From: Luzula sylvatica
Lineage: Eukaryota; Streptophyta; Magnoliopsida; Poales; Juncaceae
Direction: 5' to 3'
Length of the DNA stretch: 64,000 nucleotides
Assembly: GCA_946800325.1 (NCBI GenBank)
Contig: OX326960.1
Coordinates: 16,702,393 to 16,766,392 of the forward strand
Positions 23,486-35,271 of this stretch are shown here, piece by piece. Positions within the stretch are counted from its first letter, which is position 1, and every line of letters begins with the position of its first letter. Made by a program: the position numbers and the translations under genes. The notes under the pieces were generated by a model, which was not told where the DNA came from, searched no databases, and worked only from the letters and a program-made list of their open reading frames with translations.

Positions 23486-24130
23486 TTTTACTTTTGACAG
23501 GGAGATCCAACTAATAAGCTTTTAATGTATAAACCTAGCTAGCAACTTTGTAATTAATCTGTTGATACTAGAGCTAATCAACTGGAAATTAAACTGAGTT
23601 TTGCTTGATAATGAGCTTAAGTTCATATCAAACTAGACACAAAAGTATAAAACATACAAACAAATAGCATATATAACATATCAAGTTGACTAAATGAAAC
23701 AAATTAAGAGCTCAAGAATATTGGACTCAAAATACATAAGAGACTTCCATATTTCTGCAAGCTCAAGGTAACAGGATGTCTACATTTTAGAGAAAAAAAT
23801 TTAATTATAAAGGTCATTGGGTGAAGTTTTAAAAAAGTATTCGAGAATGAAATCCTTCGTAAAAAATATGAAATATTAGGTTTCGAACATGAAACTTCTT
23901 AATTAAAAAAAAAAAGCACTCGTGTTCCATTTCAAATGAAATTGCAAGTTTCCAACACGACATTCTATTCGTGTTCCATTCAAAAATACAACACATAAAC
24001 AACATAATTCAAATTATATGTCAAAAAATCTCTTTTTGGTTCAACATATTTGATTAAAGCCTAAATTTAATCAAGAACTAAAAATCTCTTTTTGGTTCAA
24101 CACATAAACGACATTCTATTTGGTGAACGA
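23486..24130. other. F-box 3' flank; empty site for LINE-3
   Basis: No gene. The stretch 23600-23960 is the inverted counterpart of 47826-48086 plus 49515-49720. In it the sequence that LINE-3 duplicated on insertion is present once (near 23715-23740), so it records the pre-insertion state. A short piece of R (about 23985-24110) adjoins the F-box gene's end. Confidence 0.7.
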
Positions 24131-25294
24131 TCAGACATTGGGCGTCACCCATACGAGCGGTGCATCAAGAGACAGAACCAAATCGTCGGTGAGACAAAAT
24201 GGTCCCATACTCTTGTCCACCATAGAATACACCCCGAATTGGTGTCCCGTGTTATCCCAACGAAGACTACTGCAAGTGTCCGCTAGGTATATGGCATTTC
24301 CAACGCAATTGGGAAATATAGTTGGATCAACCACCACTGCCGAATTATTGCCGACAAATATTGCAGCGCCACTGATATCATCGAGTTCTTCCCATATTTG
24401 TTTGTCACGATCAAGCCTCAAAACCCGAATCTCCTTTTTAGGCTTCCTGTAAGAGTGTTTTGTGAACCTCCTGATAAATATTAATTCTCCCTTGAGATCC
24501 ACCAGATACCTCTCATCCCGTATCTTCTCGAAGCGTGGTACTCGGGGATCGATTCTAGTTAGCTTAGGGACAGAACCCACATCGACAGCAAAAAAATAGC
24601 GCCTGTCAGAAACTGCAAAAAAGTTGCCCTTGAAATAAATGACATCCATTAACCAAATAAAGTCGTCTTCTAGAATAAAGTCATCTTCTTCGGGGGGACC
24701 CTCAGCAACCGTCCAAGATATATCACCGGGTCTCCATATCGCGAGCGAATAATCCATACCGAAAATGATCATGGCCGTGAAATCTGATCTCTCTCTAGGA
24801 TCATGAGATAAAATCCCTTTGAATATCATTTGCCTTTGCATTTCTTTGAAGGTCCACCCGATTTCGTTTCCTTTAGCATCTCGAACGGCCGGTTCTTCGG
24901 TAACTATGAGATTAGAAGTGTTACTGTAGGGCGGAAGGGGTGGTAGCTCGATGCTGTCTCTCGTAAATGGGTTTAGTAAACGGCATTTAAGGCCTAAATC
25001 TATTGTAAAAAGCCATCCAAACGATGAACCGCAAATATGCTGACCATATAACTCGGGAATGTCGATGGAGTAGGGTTTTTCTTCTGAAATGTTAAAAAAG
25101 TTCCTTTTCCGTGTCTCGGGATCTTCTCCATGTACCAGCCATGGAAGCTCCGGTGAAAAAGGATGAGTGCTCTTTTCATCACCAATCAAATGCCAGTTTT
25201 TGCAAACTGAGCTCAATCGGTGCCGATCTGGCAATGAAACCGAACTCGATACTCGTCGGACCAAGTCGTTCGGCAGGTCAGACCAATTAGCCAT
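24131..25294 (-). CDS. F-box protein with DUF295 (KIB-type) domain, copy 1
   Basis: A 387-residue protein, single coding exon. The F-box is at about residues 3-35 (WSDLPNDLVRRVSS, DRHRLSSVCKNW), expected to bind SKP1 in an SCF ubiquitin ligase. A DUF295 region follows: PELPWLV near 47, CGSSFGWLFTID..LKCRLLNPFT at about 88-112, IELPPLPPYSN, LAIWRPGDISWTV, WLMDVIYFKGNFFAVS, and the C-terminal FPNCVGNAIYLADTC. Substrate unknown. The start ATG at 25294 gives the conserved MANWSD. Compared with copy 2 it has a short in-frame duplication of acidic residues (EDDFILEDDF) near residue 206. The frame is intact, so it may be functional, but its leader has been rearranged. Confidence 0.9.
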   Translation of the reverse strand: MANWSDLPNDLVRRVSSSVSLPDRHRLSSVCKNWHLIGDEKSTHPFSPELPWLVHGEDPETRKRNFFNISEEKPYSIDIPELYGQHICGSSFGWLFTIDLGLKCRLLNPFTRDSIELPPLPPYSNTSNLIVTEEPAVRDAKGNEIGWTFKEMQRQMIFKGILSHDPRERSDFTAMIIFGMDYSLAIWRPGDISWTVAEGPPEEDDFILEDDFIWLMDVIYFKGNFFAVSDRRYFFAVDVGSVPKLTRIDPRVPRFEKIRDERYLVDLKGELIFIRRFTKHSYRKPKKEIRVLRLDRDKQIWEELDDISGAAIFVGNNSAVVVDPTIFPNCVGNAIYLADTCSSLRWDNTGHQFGVYSMVDKSMGPFCLTDDLVLSLDAPLVWVTPNV

Positions 25295-26470
25295 GGACGG
25301 AGCTTATGGCTATCTTAGTTTGGTTCGGTCCACCGCTGTGATACCCTGTATGATAGATAATTGTCATTAATTAGTTTAGGATAACTGCATTAAGGAAAGG
25401 AAAGGAAATGAGAGGTAGAAGAGGGTTACTCGTTTACGACAAATATTGACAATTAAGTTCCTGCGGTACAGGAGAAAACAGATGTATCAAATCTGCACTT
25501 AATAGAAAAGATATAATAAATATTAATTCAAATTAAGGACGAAACCAAATGATTTTTCAATATTTTCTCTTTGTGGGTCCTTAGGTAATTAATAATTACG
25601 TATCCCTTTTGAAATCGCAGATATATACCAAGCCGAATACCACTTTTCGAAAACTTACAAAAAATAATAAATATCCAAATTGTCAAACTTGATCTATTTT
25701 TTACCAAAATTTGAAATTGGACCAAATTAATACCTTTTTCAGAAGGAAATCGCTGAAATTACGTAAAGATAAGAAAAATCCCACTTAATACAATGTTTAC
25801 AGGTTCAAACGAAGGAAAATCCTACTTATGAACGGAAATCTGGTAAGTGGCTTGTGCCCCAATAATCAGATTCATGGAAGAGAACAAGACTGTTCCAAAC
25901 ATTGGTTTGTACAGCACTTGTACCAGTACTGCTTTGTACCAATATATAAGCAGAACTACTCATTGCAATGAATTTTATACAATGAAACACATACCCTAAT
26001 TAGTCTGGACTGAGCTTATGACAATCTTGGTTCGGTTCGGTCCACTGCTGTGTATACCCTGTATGATAATTGTCACTAATTAGTAATTAGTTTACATATC
26101 TATTCAGAAATACTACAGTAGTTAAAATTAAAATTATATATAGGGGAAACATACTAATCGGAGTAACTTTGTATCCCTTTAAAAACTAGAAAACCCATCA
26201 GTTGAAAGAAAGGGAAAGTTAAAATTGTGCAATCTTATAACCCAATGGAAAAATAAGAAAAATCATTGGACTCAACGTATCACATTCAAAGCATTTAGAA
26301 AAGAAGAAAATAAACCATCGAAAGTAATTAGAAAGATTTCGACAAAAGAATTCGAATTGCAGAGCGAGATTGAGAGGGCTACGTGTTATGAAGAGTTGTT
26401 TTTCCCTATTTATGTTATAAACCATCAGTTTAAATGCTCTCTTTTCAGTCGGTTTAAAACTTTGAATTAA
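25295..26470 (-). other. Rearranged leader/5' flank of F-box copy 1
   Basis: This corresponds to the 5' UTR intron region of copy 2 (42681-43512) but in changed order. A block with TTCGGTTCGGTCCAC and TACCCTGTATGAT occurs twice (about 25320-25370 and 26030-26080). The acceptor found just before the ATG in copy 2 (TTGCAG/GATATG) is absent. Sequence like the first exon/donor (GTAGCCCTCTC read on the minus strand near 26370) is present but truncated soon after about 26400. Expression of copy 1 from its ancestral promoter is therefore doubtful. Confidence 0.55.
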
Positions 26471-26649
26471 GAATTAAGCGGTTGCAGGTGGGTTTTAATG
26501 ACGGTTTATGACTGTTAATATATGGGGGAATTCTTAAAACACCCCTATTTATGTTATTTACTATTATAAATTTTTATTATTATTTAAACTATTTATATTT
26601 TTTATTGAATAGTTCAAAAACCCCTACACAGATAGAAATATGTTATTAA
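26471..26649. other. AT-rich spacer with internal repeat
   Basis: The element TTTTTATTATTATTTAAACTAT occurs here and again at about 26650-26675, giving a roughly 75-bp imperfect tandem repeat at the outer edge of the left arm of the large inverted duplication. No ORF. Confidence 0.4.
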
Positions 26650-26990
26650 ATTTTTATTATTATTTAAACTATATCTCGAATATTTTATCATTTTCTCTAT
26701 ACTATTTAATACGTTGTTGTTTTTACTAAACTTTTTTGTACTAAGAATTAGTTTTTTTTTACTATACTTTAGATTGAAGATATGTTGTTATTTATATTAT
26801 TTACTATCATTTATACATTTCTTTATACTATAAAAATAATTTGTTTTTATTTACAAATATATGTAAACTTGAAGGTGAACTGTATAAAAATAACTATCTA
26901 AATATTAATATTTTTTATATTATGGACAAAATTCTGTTGTTATTTATACATTTTTCATTGTAAAAATGTATAAATATGAATTTAGAAATT

Positions 26991-29495
26991 TATAAATATG
27001 AAGTTTCAAAGTATAAAAATAACTACTTAAATATGAAGGCGAAATATATATTGGATGATGTCAGAATATTAATTGTTGCCTGAATAAAATGCCGCTCATC
27101 TAATTATTTTAAATATGTATTTTTGCACGGGACATTCGCTGGTTATGATGAACGTTTGCGAGTACAATAATAGTGGAATGCATTAAAATTAGAAAAAGAA
27201 AATCAACAAAAAATAAGATAACGGATAAGACTTAACTGATAATTGACTTCGTTTGAAAGCTAGGCTTGAAAGGTGAACATGAGACCTAAGCCAAGGATAT
27301 ATGTAGGTGAAGTGTAACAGTCAATATAAAAAAAAATCAAATTAACAATTAAACTACTGATCATTTTACATTATTACATTATTTATAATGATTGTTATTT
27401 ATTAATCTGTGTGTAAATAATACAGAATAAAATGATATAAGTAGATAAGTTAAATATTCATCATTTTGTTATTCCGTCAATTTCATATATCATTAGATAG
27501 GTATAATTCTAAACATTGTACTTCACTCATAATCAAATACATCATCAGTCTCACTCTATGTTGTTGGATAAAAATAAAAGACCAGATTTGAGTATAATTT
27601 GAACAGACGAGTTCCACCTGAACCATTAAGTAATTTTTAGATAGATATAATTCTAAATATAGGACTTTGGTCACAATCGGACACATCATCAATCTCACTC
27701 TATGTTGTAGGATCAAAAATAAAAAAAAATCGGATTTGAGTATAATTTGAACAGATCAGGTCCACATGAATCATTATATAAATAAAAAATAAGACGACAC
27801 GAGTGCATCCAATTTTTATGTCCTAAAATAGATGTACTCCCCTCCTTCTCTCTCATGCCATTTTCCGAGAGGGTTCTCTGTGACCCTAGCCGAGCGAGCT
27901 TGTGTGCGAAACAGTTTCGGCGGTGGCCGCGAGGAATCTCCATCTTATTTTCGGCGGAGGATTTGGAGCCAACTAGTAAGCTTGGCTAGAAGAAACCGTC
28001 AATGCACATATGTAATTTTTTTTGGTAATTTTCAATATCATTCAAATGGTCAATAAGTTCATTTTTTATAAATATGAAGTTTCAAAGTATAAAAACAACT
28101 ACTTAAATATGAAGGCGAAAGTTATATTGGATGATGTCAGAATATTAATTGTTGCCTGAATAAAATGCCGCTCATCTAATTTTTTTAAATATGTATTTTT
28201 GCACGTGACATTCTCTGGTTATGATGAACGGTTGCGAGTACAATAATAGTGGAATGCATTAAAATTAGAAAAAGAAAATCAATAAAAAATAATATATCGG
28301 ATAAGACGTAACTGATAATTGACCTCGTTTGAAAGCTAGGCTTGAAAGGTGAACATGAGACCTTAGCCAAGGATACACGTAGGTGAAGTGTAACAGTCAA
28401 TATAAAAAAAATCAAATTAATAATTAAACTAATGATCATTTTACATTATTTATAATGATTGTTATTTATTAATCTGTGTGTAAATACAGAATAAAATGAT
28501 ATAAGTAGATAAGTTAAATATGCATCATTTTGTTATTCCGTCAATTTCATATATTATCTAGATATAATTCTAAACATTGGACTTCACTCACAATCAGACA
28601 CATCATCAGTCTCACTATGTTGTGGGATCAAAAATAAAAAGTCGGATTTGAGCATAATTTGAACAGATCAGGTCCGCATGAATCATTATGTAAAGAAAAA
28701 ATAAGACGACCTAGACCATTAAGGCACGAGTGCATCCAATTTTTTTACACGAACCCGAACCGTGTAGGGATGTTAATGGGTCGGGTAGAAACCCGAACCC
28801 GCGGGTACACGATCCGAACGGGACGGGTAATACCTGAAAAAAATACTCGCGGGTCGGGTAATATCCGAAAAAAATACCCGCTCCGGGTTCGGGTACGGGG
28901 GAATTTTTTTACCCGCGGGTATATCCGTTACCCGAACCCGAAAAATCTCCGAAAAATACCCGAAAATATCCCATAATATGAAAATTTCAGATGTTTTATG
29001 ATTAATTATTTGTAATATTTGAATTTTTAATGTATTTGTACAACTTTCTTGTTTTATGTATTATAAATTGTTGCTAATTTTACGTATTCGTATAATAATT
29101 TTTAATTTTTTAATTTTTTTAGATTTTTTATTAATAATTTTCGGGTAACGGGTTCGGGTTCGGGTATGATTTTTTATCTGCGGGTATTTTGGGTTCGGAT
29201 TCGGGTAATATCCGAAAATTCGGGTTCGGGTATGGGGGAGGCTTACCCGAATCTGACCCGCCCCGTTGACATCCCTACTCTCATGCCATTTTCCGAGAGG
29301 GTTCTCTGTGACCCTAGCCGAGCGAGGTTGTGTGTGAAACAGTTTCGGCGATGGCCGCGAGGAATCTCCATCTTATTTTCGGCGGAGGATTTGGAGCCAA
29401 CTAGACAGCTTTGCTAGAAGAAACCGTCAATGTACGTATGTAACTTTTTTGGTAATTTTCAATATCATTCAAATGCTCAATAAGTTCATTTTTTC
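26991..29495 (+). repeat. Tandem direct duplication (~1.08 kb unit, two copies)
   Basis: Unit 1 is 26991-28066. Unit 2 is 28067 to about 29495 and is longer because of the CGGGT-rich element at 28765-29277. Both start TATAAATATGAAGTTTCAAA and end near TCAATAAGTTCATTTTTT. Each carries a GC-rich, exon-like block (27840-27980 and 29280-29410) containing GTGACCCTAGCCGAGCGAG and GGCCGCGAGGAATCTCCATC. That block stands out from the AT-rich surroundings and occurs a third time, inverted, at 39280-39415. Its origin is unknown; a captured gene piece is possible. Confidence 0.85.
28765..29277. mobile_element. TIR element rich in CGGGT motifs
   Basis: The left end TAGGGATGTTAATGGGTCGGGT and the right end (reversed) TAGGGATGTCAACGGGGCGGGT are near-perfect inverted repeats. 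Subterminal regions are packed with CCCGAACCCG / CGGGTTCGGGT. This architecture matches non-autonomous hAT-type elements of plants. The flanks (GAACCGTG and CTCTCATG) do not match, so no target duplication is visible. Unit 1 and the right arm hold about 35 bp of other sequence here, so a deletion accompanied or followed insertion. Confidence 0.65.
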
Positions 29496-30273
29496 CCTTT
29501 ACATTTCTCGACGGATAAGCATATTATGAATTATTGATTAAACATAGAAGCATATCTTCTATTTATTCTTTATTGTCCTTTAATTGATTTTTGCTTTTAA
29601 ATTCACATGATTTTTTGGGTACCAGTTCCAGTCAATTTCAGTACCACTCCATAGCAGTAAATACTGGTACGAAAACTTAAATCTTTTTCATATTTTTTTC
29701 AGTCCTATTTGTTTTATAAATAAGATCTCATGATTTAACTGTATAATGATCGTCTTATAAATTGGTGGCCGTATGCGCTGGTCCATTTACAAGTGGTACA
29801 TGGTTACATTATGCATGTGAAAATTGGACAAATCTAGGAGATATGTGGAGTTGGTGAGTTCGGGGTAGAAATTCGAAAGTTAAACCATTTTTCGGATGGG
29901 TACCTGATTTTATCTTATTACCGTTTATTTTTGCGTGTGTACCAGAACAATTATTTTTGTTTTTCGATTTACAAATATATTTTCCCTCCAAAATGGATTG
30001 GTAAATTTTTTGAAGGAGATTATGGACCCTAATCCTTTTTTCTCCACTTTCATTTGGCGAATCCGCGGTAATAATGGTTTGTTAATTACTTAATCTCCCT
30101 TTTATTATATTTTTTGCATTCAGATTTATTTAGTAGGCCCCTATTTTGATAGGTAAAAATTTCGAGAACACCACCGACAACAGAACCAAAATAATGATTC
30201 CAATTCCGCTACCATTTAGAACACCCGAACTAGATCCGATTTTGGATGTGCAATGCGAGGCCCGTAACAAGAA

Positions 30274-30462
30274 TTATAACCTCGAAAAAGGTTTTGATCC
30301 ATCTTTACAAACATAAGGTTTATATGATACACTTCCCCTAACTTTTATAATATTTACTTTGGGTCTACATGTTTGTGAGAAAACTGAAGCCTTTTTATTT
30401 ATTCTGATTAAAGATGGTTTTGCACGGTTTGTAAGAGCCAGCGAAGATCGAAGCGAGGACAT
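30274..30462 (-). other. Short open frame shared by both arms (unidentified)
   Basis: A 62-codon ATG frame containing SQTCRPKVNIIKVRGSVSY and CKDGSK. The right arm has the same segment in a 120-codon frame at 37009-37371 (+). The shared peptide is kept, but the arms are similar at DNA level anyway, so this alone does not prove selection. I recognise no family. It could be a captured gene piece. Confidence 0.25.
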
Positions 30463-30787
30463 ATGATCGTGGCGCGGACATTTGATCGAAGAGAGGACAT
30501 TTGCAAGGTTTTGGATTGTTAATTTGATCAGAGGTATGTTTGATATTTCTCTAAATTCAGAGGTGTTTCTCGAAATTCATGAAATTCACGGGCATATGTG
30601 GTATTTCTATTTGGAAGGGTTTTTTGATATTTTTCGTTTTTGCATGCACATGCTAAAATAGATTTTTAAAAAAGTATGGATTTCAACGTTATGGCATCGA
30701 AAAAGTGGCGATAAAAATTGGGCTAAACGGATGAATTTTTTTTTTAATAAGAATGAACTTTTTACGAGAATTATTGACCATGTTCTT

Positions 30788-30845
30788 GTGGCGATAAAAA
30801 TTGGCACAGGTCGGAATATCTCAATTTGGAATGATGTAGGTATTG
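30788..30845 (+). pseudogene. Tiny LINE scrap
   Basis: The forward frame reads KIGTGRNISIWNDV, a motif typical of the segment of plant LINE ORF2 just before the zinc knuckle. Only about 20 codons are left, at the inner edge of the left arm. Confidence 0.45.
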
Positions 30846-31393
30846 TTAAATCAGAATAGTATAATTGAGCAAAATATAAAATTTCTTATTTTTTTTTCAA
30901 AATGCCTTTAGTCACAACCTATAATGTGATTGTTTTATCTTAGATTTATATTATGAAATGAACCAAAAAAAAAGGGCAATTATGAGAACTAAATATATCT
31001 TGAGAGTACTTTTAACATGTTTAACATGAAAATGTAAAGTTTTTTCTCAGGAATACTCACCTATTACTAAATTTATCGAAAAAAAATGTCCTAATGAAAA
31101 AACAAATGTGATACGCACAAAATCTTGCATGATGATATGGGAAATTATCACTGGTAATATGAACACATTTGCAAAGAAAATTATTATTTACTATGTAAAC
31201 ATGACATTGAAGAAACTATCTAATGTATAAAAATCTGAAATTACGAAAAGAGCCCATTCAAATTGCTCCCCTACTCGAAGAAGAAAAAAGTTCTTTTGGG
31301 CCTCGAGGAAAATTCTCATATTATTGAGCTTATATAATTTCAATATAGCCAAAAAAAAAAAAAAAAAAAAAAAAAAACTGGCTTAGTCTTTCA
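30846..31393. other. AT-rich intergenic sequence with a 27-A run
   Basis: No gene. A run of 27 A lies at 31351-31377. The stretch 31200-31390 resembles 34380-34620, with shared GAAAAGAGCCCA and GGCCTCGAGGAA. The two are parts of a direct duplication that flanks the Helitron-like element. Confidence 0.5.
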
Positions 31394-33055
31394 TCATTAT
31401 TTTTTTTTAATTATACTCGGCTCTCAATTTACCCACCCTCTTATTTTTCACCTATCTTTGAGCCTCCTCATGAAGCCACATCATCATGGTTATTCATATT
31501 ATTGACCATTAGATTTTGTGATATAGATTCATCCTATATACTTTTTAGTGATGTGTTTTGATCTAAACCATTGATTTATTTTTTATATTGTTTAAAGATC
31601 ATATTTTATGTAGTCAATTATGTGTCATTATTTTACACTATGTTTTAAGCATCCTTGGAAAGCCACATCACCATACATTGATGACGTGAACTAATATTAT
31701 TGGTTAGATTCACATTAGACTAAGTCTATTTATTTGTTATCATTTCACATCAAATTACATGATCAAATGTGAATACAATGGAAGATGAAAAATTTATATT
31801 TGAAATACTAATAACTTAATATGCAATAATATAAACATACAACATATAGTAGTATTAATCTTATAATTTTAATTCAAAAATTCATCAAATATATTCGTTT
31901 TAATTTTCTTTTTATTTTGACATCCAAATTAGCATAGTTCGTACATACCATTTTCCATAATTTGAATTTGTAAACATATTATGTAAAAAATACAATGCAA
32001 AAAGTGCATTTTTAAAAAATAAAATTTTAATTAGTTTATTTACATAATAGAAAATGGAATATGAAAAGTTTATATATGAAATACTAATAACTTAATATGT
32101 AATATTATAAACATACAACATATAATAGTACTAATTTTCAAATTTTAATTTTAAAAATTCATGAAATATATTTGTTCTAACTTTTTCTTTGTTTTGACAT
32201 CCATATTAGCATAGTTCGTACATATCATTTTTCAAAATTTGAATTTGTAAAGATATTATGTAAAAAATACAATGCAAAAAGTGCATTTTAAAATTTTAAT
32301 TATTTTAGTTACATAATAGAAATTTTGAATATTAATATTTATTTTTAAAAAATTATTACTATACTAATACCATATAATACTAAGTTGATTATATTTGTGA
32401 TTTCAGTCAAACAAATTTAATATTAATTTTTTTGAAAAATAATAGACATAGAAAAAAAAAGTTTATCCATCGAAATAATTTCTTAAATTTATAAACACAT
32501 ATCAAATAATAATGTTATTTTTAAAAATATAAAATAAAAAAAAAATCATATGAGATAAAATAATTTATATTTACGTTTATGCTAAATTAATTATTTATAT
32601 TATTTATTAAATCACTTGCAATATTAAGTTTGATATTATTTATAATTTTCATTGCATTTTGAATCAGTAACAAATTATTAGTAATATATAATTAATAATA
32701 TGTTATTATGTATTTTGTATGATTCATTATTTTTATATTTGATATTGTATGAAATATTTTGAACAAAAATGATATAATATTTGTTGTTATGTTTTTTTGT
32801 AAAATCATGTTATACCTCATATATTATTATTATACAATGATATTAATACAAGTGCTATTATCTGATTGAGAAAATGAAATTTTTGTCATCATGATGTAAA
32901 ATAATTGTAAAAAATATACATAATCATAGAAAAATTAGTTCAAATAATTATATTATGAAATGATATTATCAATATTATCATATTTATATGTACTTTGTAT
33001 TACAATGAAAAACAAAATTAACATCCTCGCCGCGTAACGCGAGTATTCTTCTAGT
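31394..33055 (+). mobile_element. Helitron-like element, non-autonomous
   Basis: The right end reads CTCGCCGCGTAACGCGAG (a short GC hairpin), TATTCTT, then CTAGT followed by T. This is the Helitron 3' signature. The left end is placed at TCATTATTT after an A (31393/31394); TC at 31387 is the alternative. The paralogous stretch 34570-34690 lacks this block, which supports an insertion. There is no Rep/helicase ORF, so it is a non-autonomous copy. The first 300 bp contain GCCACATCATCA and GCCACATCACCA, words I associate with plant Helitrons. Confidence 0.6.
31779..32335 (+). repeat. Direct repeat, ~273-bp unit, two copies
   Basis: Two adjacent copies start at about 31779 and 32052 inside the Helitron-like element. 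They share AAATACTAATAACTTAATAT, AACATACAACATATA, TTAGCATAGTTCGTACATA and AAAATACAATGCAAAAAGTG. Sequence is strongly AT-rich and non-coding. Confidence 0.85.
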
Positions 33056-35180
33056 TTGTTATTCAAATGAAAAGAATGACACTGAATATGTTAAAATGTG
33101 CTTTTGGCGTGAACGGTCATACAAAACTTGTTTTGCAAGAAGTAATATTGTGTGTACATATATGTCATCAAGGAAGGTCGCAAATTGGTATAATCTCCTA
33201 ATCACTTATAATTGCGTCTATTGCAAAAATATATGCGAAAAATATATTCGCATGTTGTGAGATTCGTAGGCATATTCGACTTTTCAATTTTTTTTGTGGA
33301 CATAATATAGTAAAAGAAAATGAATTTTGAATATAAGATGAGAAAATAGTGAGAAATTGGAGAAAATTAAAAAAACAAAAATAAGTTGTAAATATAATTA
33401 GATGACAGTTTTGAATCGGGAATTTCATCAAATACGTGATATGCACCCAACATCAAAAGAAACGCAAATATTATACCAGTAATATGATAACCGTAATTAA
33501 CCTCACTCAAAAAAAAAAATATGATAACCCTAATAAAATTTATATTAATTCTTGGCTTGTTTGCCGATTGAATTAAACTTAATAAAAAGAAACATGAAAT
33601 TCATTTGCTTATTCTAGGTAGTTTCTCTTCAGTAGTAGGTCCCTCAACCTTCCGTTTCCACAGATCCATGATTTTTTTAATGGGAAAAAAGAATGAGGTT
33701 CTAGAAAGGGAGTTGTGCTCCTGTGATTTTTGTTATGAATTTAGTTCTTGCCAAATAATCATATAAGAATTTCAAGATAACAAATTTTATTGGTAGAAAA
33801 AAAAATTATTTAATAATATCTTTTGTATATTTGGATTTGGTTCCATTCTAAAAAGGTGGTAAATTCAGTGTAAAGAATTGTTGGAAATTGTGTACAAATT
33901 TCAGAAAAATGAGAATCGACATTTATGGTCAGTATTTTTTTTGTAGAAATCTTCTCTAATTATCTGTCAATTTTTTTTTTCAGAAAAAACCATTTCATTA
34001 ACGATTAATTAATATATTAATTAAAATATACATGAATCAATAATTCTTAATTAATATCAACTAATCATTAATGAAATGTATTTTTGTTAATTACCGTGTC
34101 AATTTTTTAATTAACGATATAGAGGATGTGGGGAAGGGAGAATTTGAGGGGAATGATATATGACCTCATGAGTAACTCACTCCATCACCTTAATGAGGTG
34201 GAAAGAAAGGGTTAAATATGTTGATTAATAAATTAGCAATTTAATTAAATTGACACGTCAATTAACATGTATTAATATTAATATATTGAAATTATTAACA
34301 TGTCAATTAAATATGTTAATTAGCAATTAATTAACTCAATTGATAATACTAATTAATTAATTTAATTTATTTTTGTCGTAAATATGACAATGAAACAACT
34401 ATCTAATTTCTAAAAAATTAAAATGATTATTTTGATACTTTGTAGTTATGAAAAGAGCCCACCCAAATTTTTCTCTTGCTTGCAATGATTTTCTAAAAAA
34501 GCCCACTCAAATAAGAAAAAATTCCTCCAGGCCTCGAGGAATATCCTAGTATTATCCAGCCTATAAAATCCTCATAATATTCGAAATTTTATTGGTTTAG
34601 TTTTTCTTCGGCTTAAAATAAGGGGAAGTTATAACAAAAAAATTTCTTCTTTTCTTGTTTCATGTTAATTTGTGTTTTTGGCGTGAACTATCACACAAAT
34701 TTTGCTTTGCAAGAACAAATATTGTGTGACTAAAAGTATGTACACATGAATATATATATATCATAAAGGAGCGGTCAAAAATTGGTATAATCTCCTAATT
34801 TCATATGATTGCGTCTACTGCAGAAATATATGTGAAAAAAATATTTACTTGTTGTGAGATTCTTAGACATAATAAGACTTTTCAATTTTGTAATAGTTAT
34901 ATATGTTCAAAGAAAATGAATTTTGGATGATAAGATGAGAAACTTGAGAAATTGGAGAAAATTGGAAAAATATGTACACATGATACTCCTAGTGGGAAAT
35001 TATATACTACCGCCCCTCCAAAATTTTTTGAAACTTTCTCACAGTAGTCCTCCTAGATTACCGTCCCCCATTGATTTGGGACAAGATCCGTCACTGACCT
35101 CATGTATAACAAAGACAGTTACTCCTAGTGGGAAGTTATATCATCTATGGAACACGATCCCCTACGTGCCCCACTAACCC
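33056..35180. other. Non-coding, duplicated AT-rich sequence
   Basis: 33090-33390 and 34660-34990 are diverged direct copies (TTTTGGCGTGAAC, ATTGGTATAATCTCCTAAT, GAGAAATTGGAGAAAATT). 33990-34150 is similar, in reverse, to about 62395-62590 (TCTTAATTAATATCAA, GTATTTTTGTTAAT), a dispersed TAATTAAT-rich repeat. 34980-35150 contains ACTCCTAGTGGGAA twice, about 140 bp apart. No gene seen. Confidence 0.5.
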
Positions 35181-35271
35181 CACCTAGTGATACCCCCACG
35201 TATAAATATTCAGCGTCTAATTTCTACTTGCGATTAACTTTGTCATTCTAAACAAAAGAGGGAGTAGAGTA

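Larger units (their letters stand above)
26650..30785 (+). repeat. Left arm of a large inverted duplication
   Basis: This matches the reverse complement of 36735-40585 along its length. Landmarks, inner to outer, are the AAAAGTGGCGATAAAA area, AAAGTTAGGGGAAGTGTATC (reversed), the TTACAAGTGGTACATGG area, CCACTCCATAGCAGTAAATA, CTCATGCCATTTTC and TGTTATTTATACATTTTTCA. This arm has an internal tandem duplication (26991-28066 / 28067-29495) not present in the right arm. The right arm has hAT insertions not present here. No intact gene lies inside. Confidence 0.9.

Noticed and set aside
28659..28976. 105-codon frame rich in Arg/Gly/Tyr
   Set aside because: It lies across the CGGGT-rich TIR element and its flank, and is an artefact of repeat words.
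28757..29285. 8-bp TSD for the CGGGT-rich element
   Set aside because: The flanks GAACCGTG and CTCTCATG do not match, so no duplication can be claimed.
35180..35270. Integrated viral (pararetrovirus-like) promoter
   Set aside because: A TATA box and C-rich stretch alone are not evidence; no viral protein motif lies nearby.
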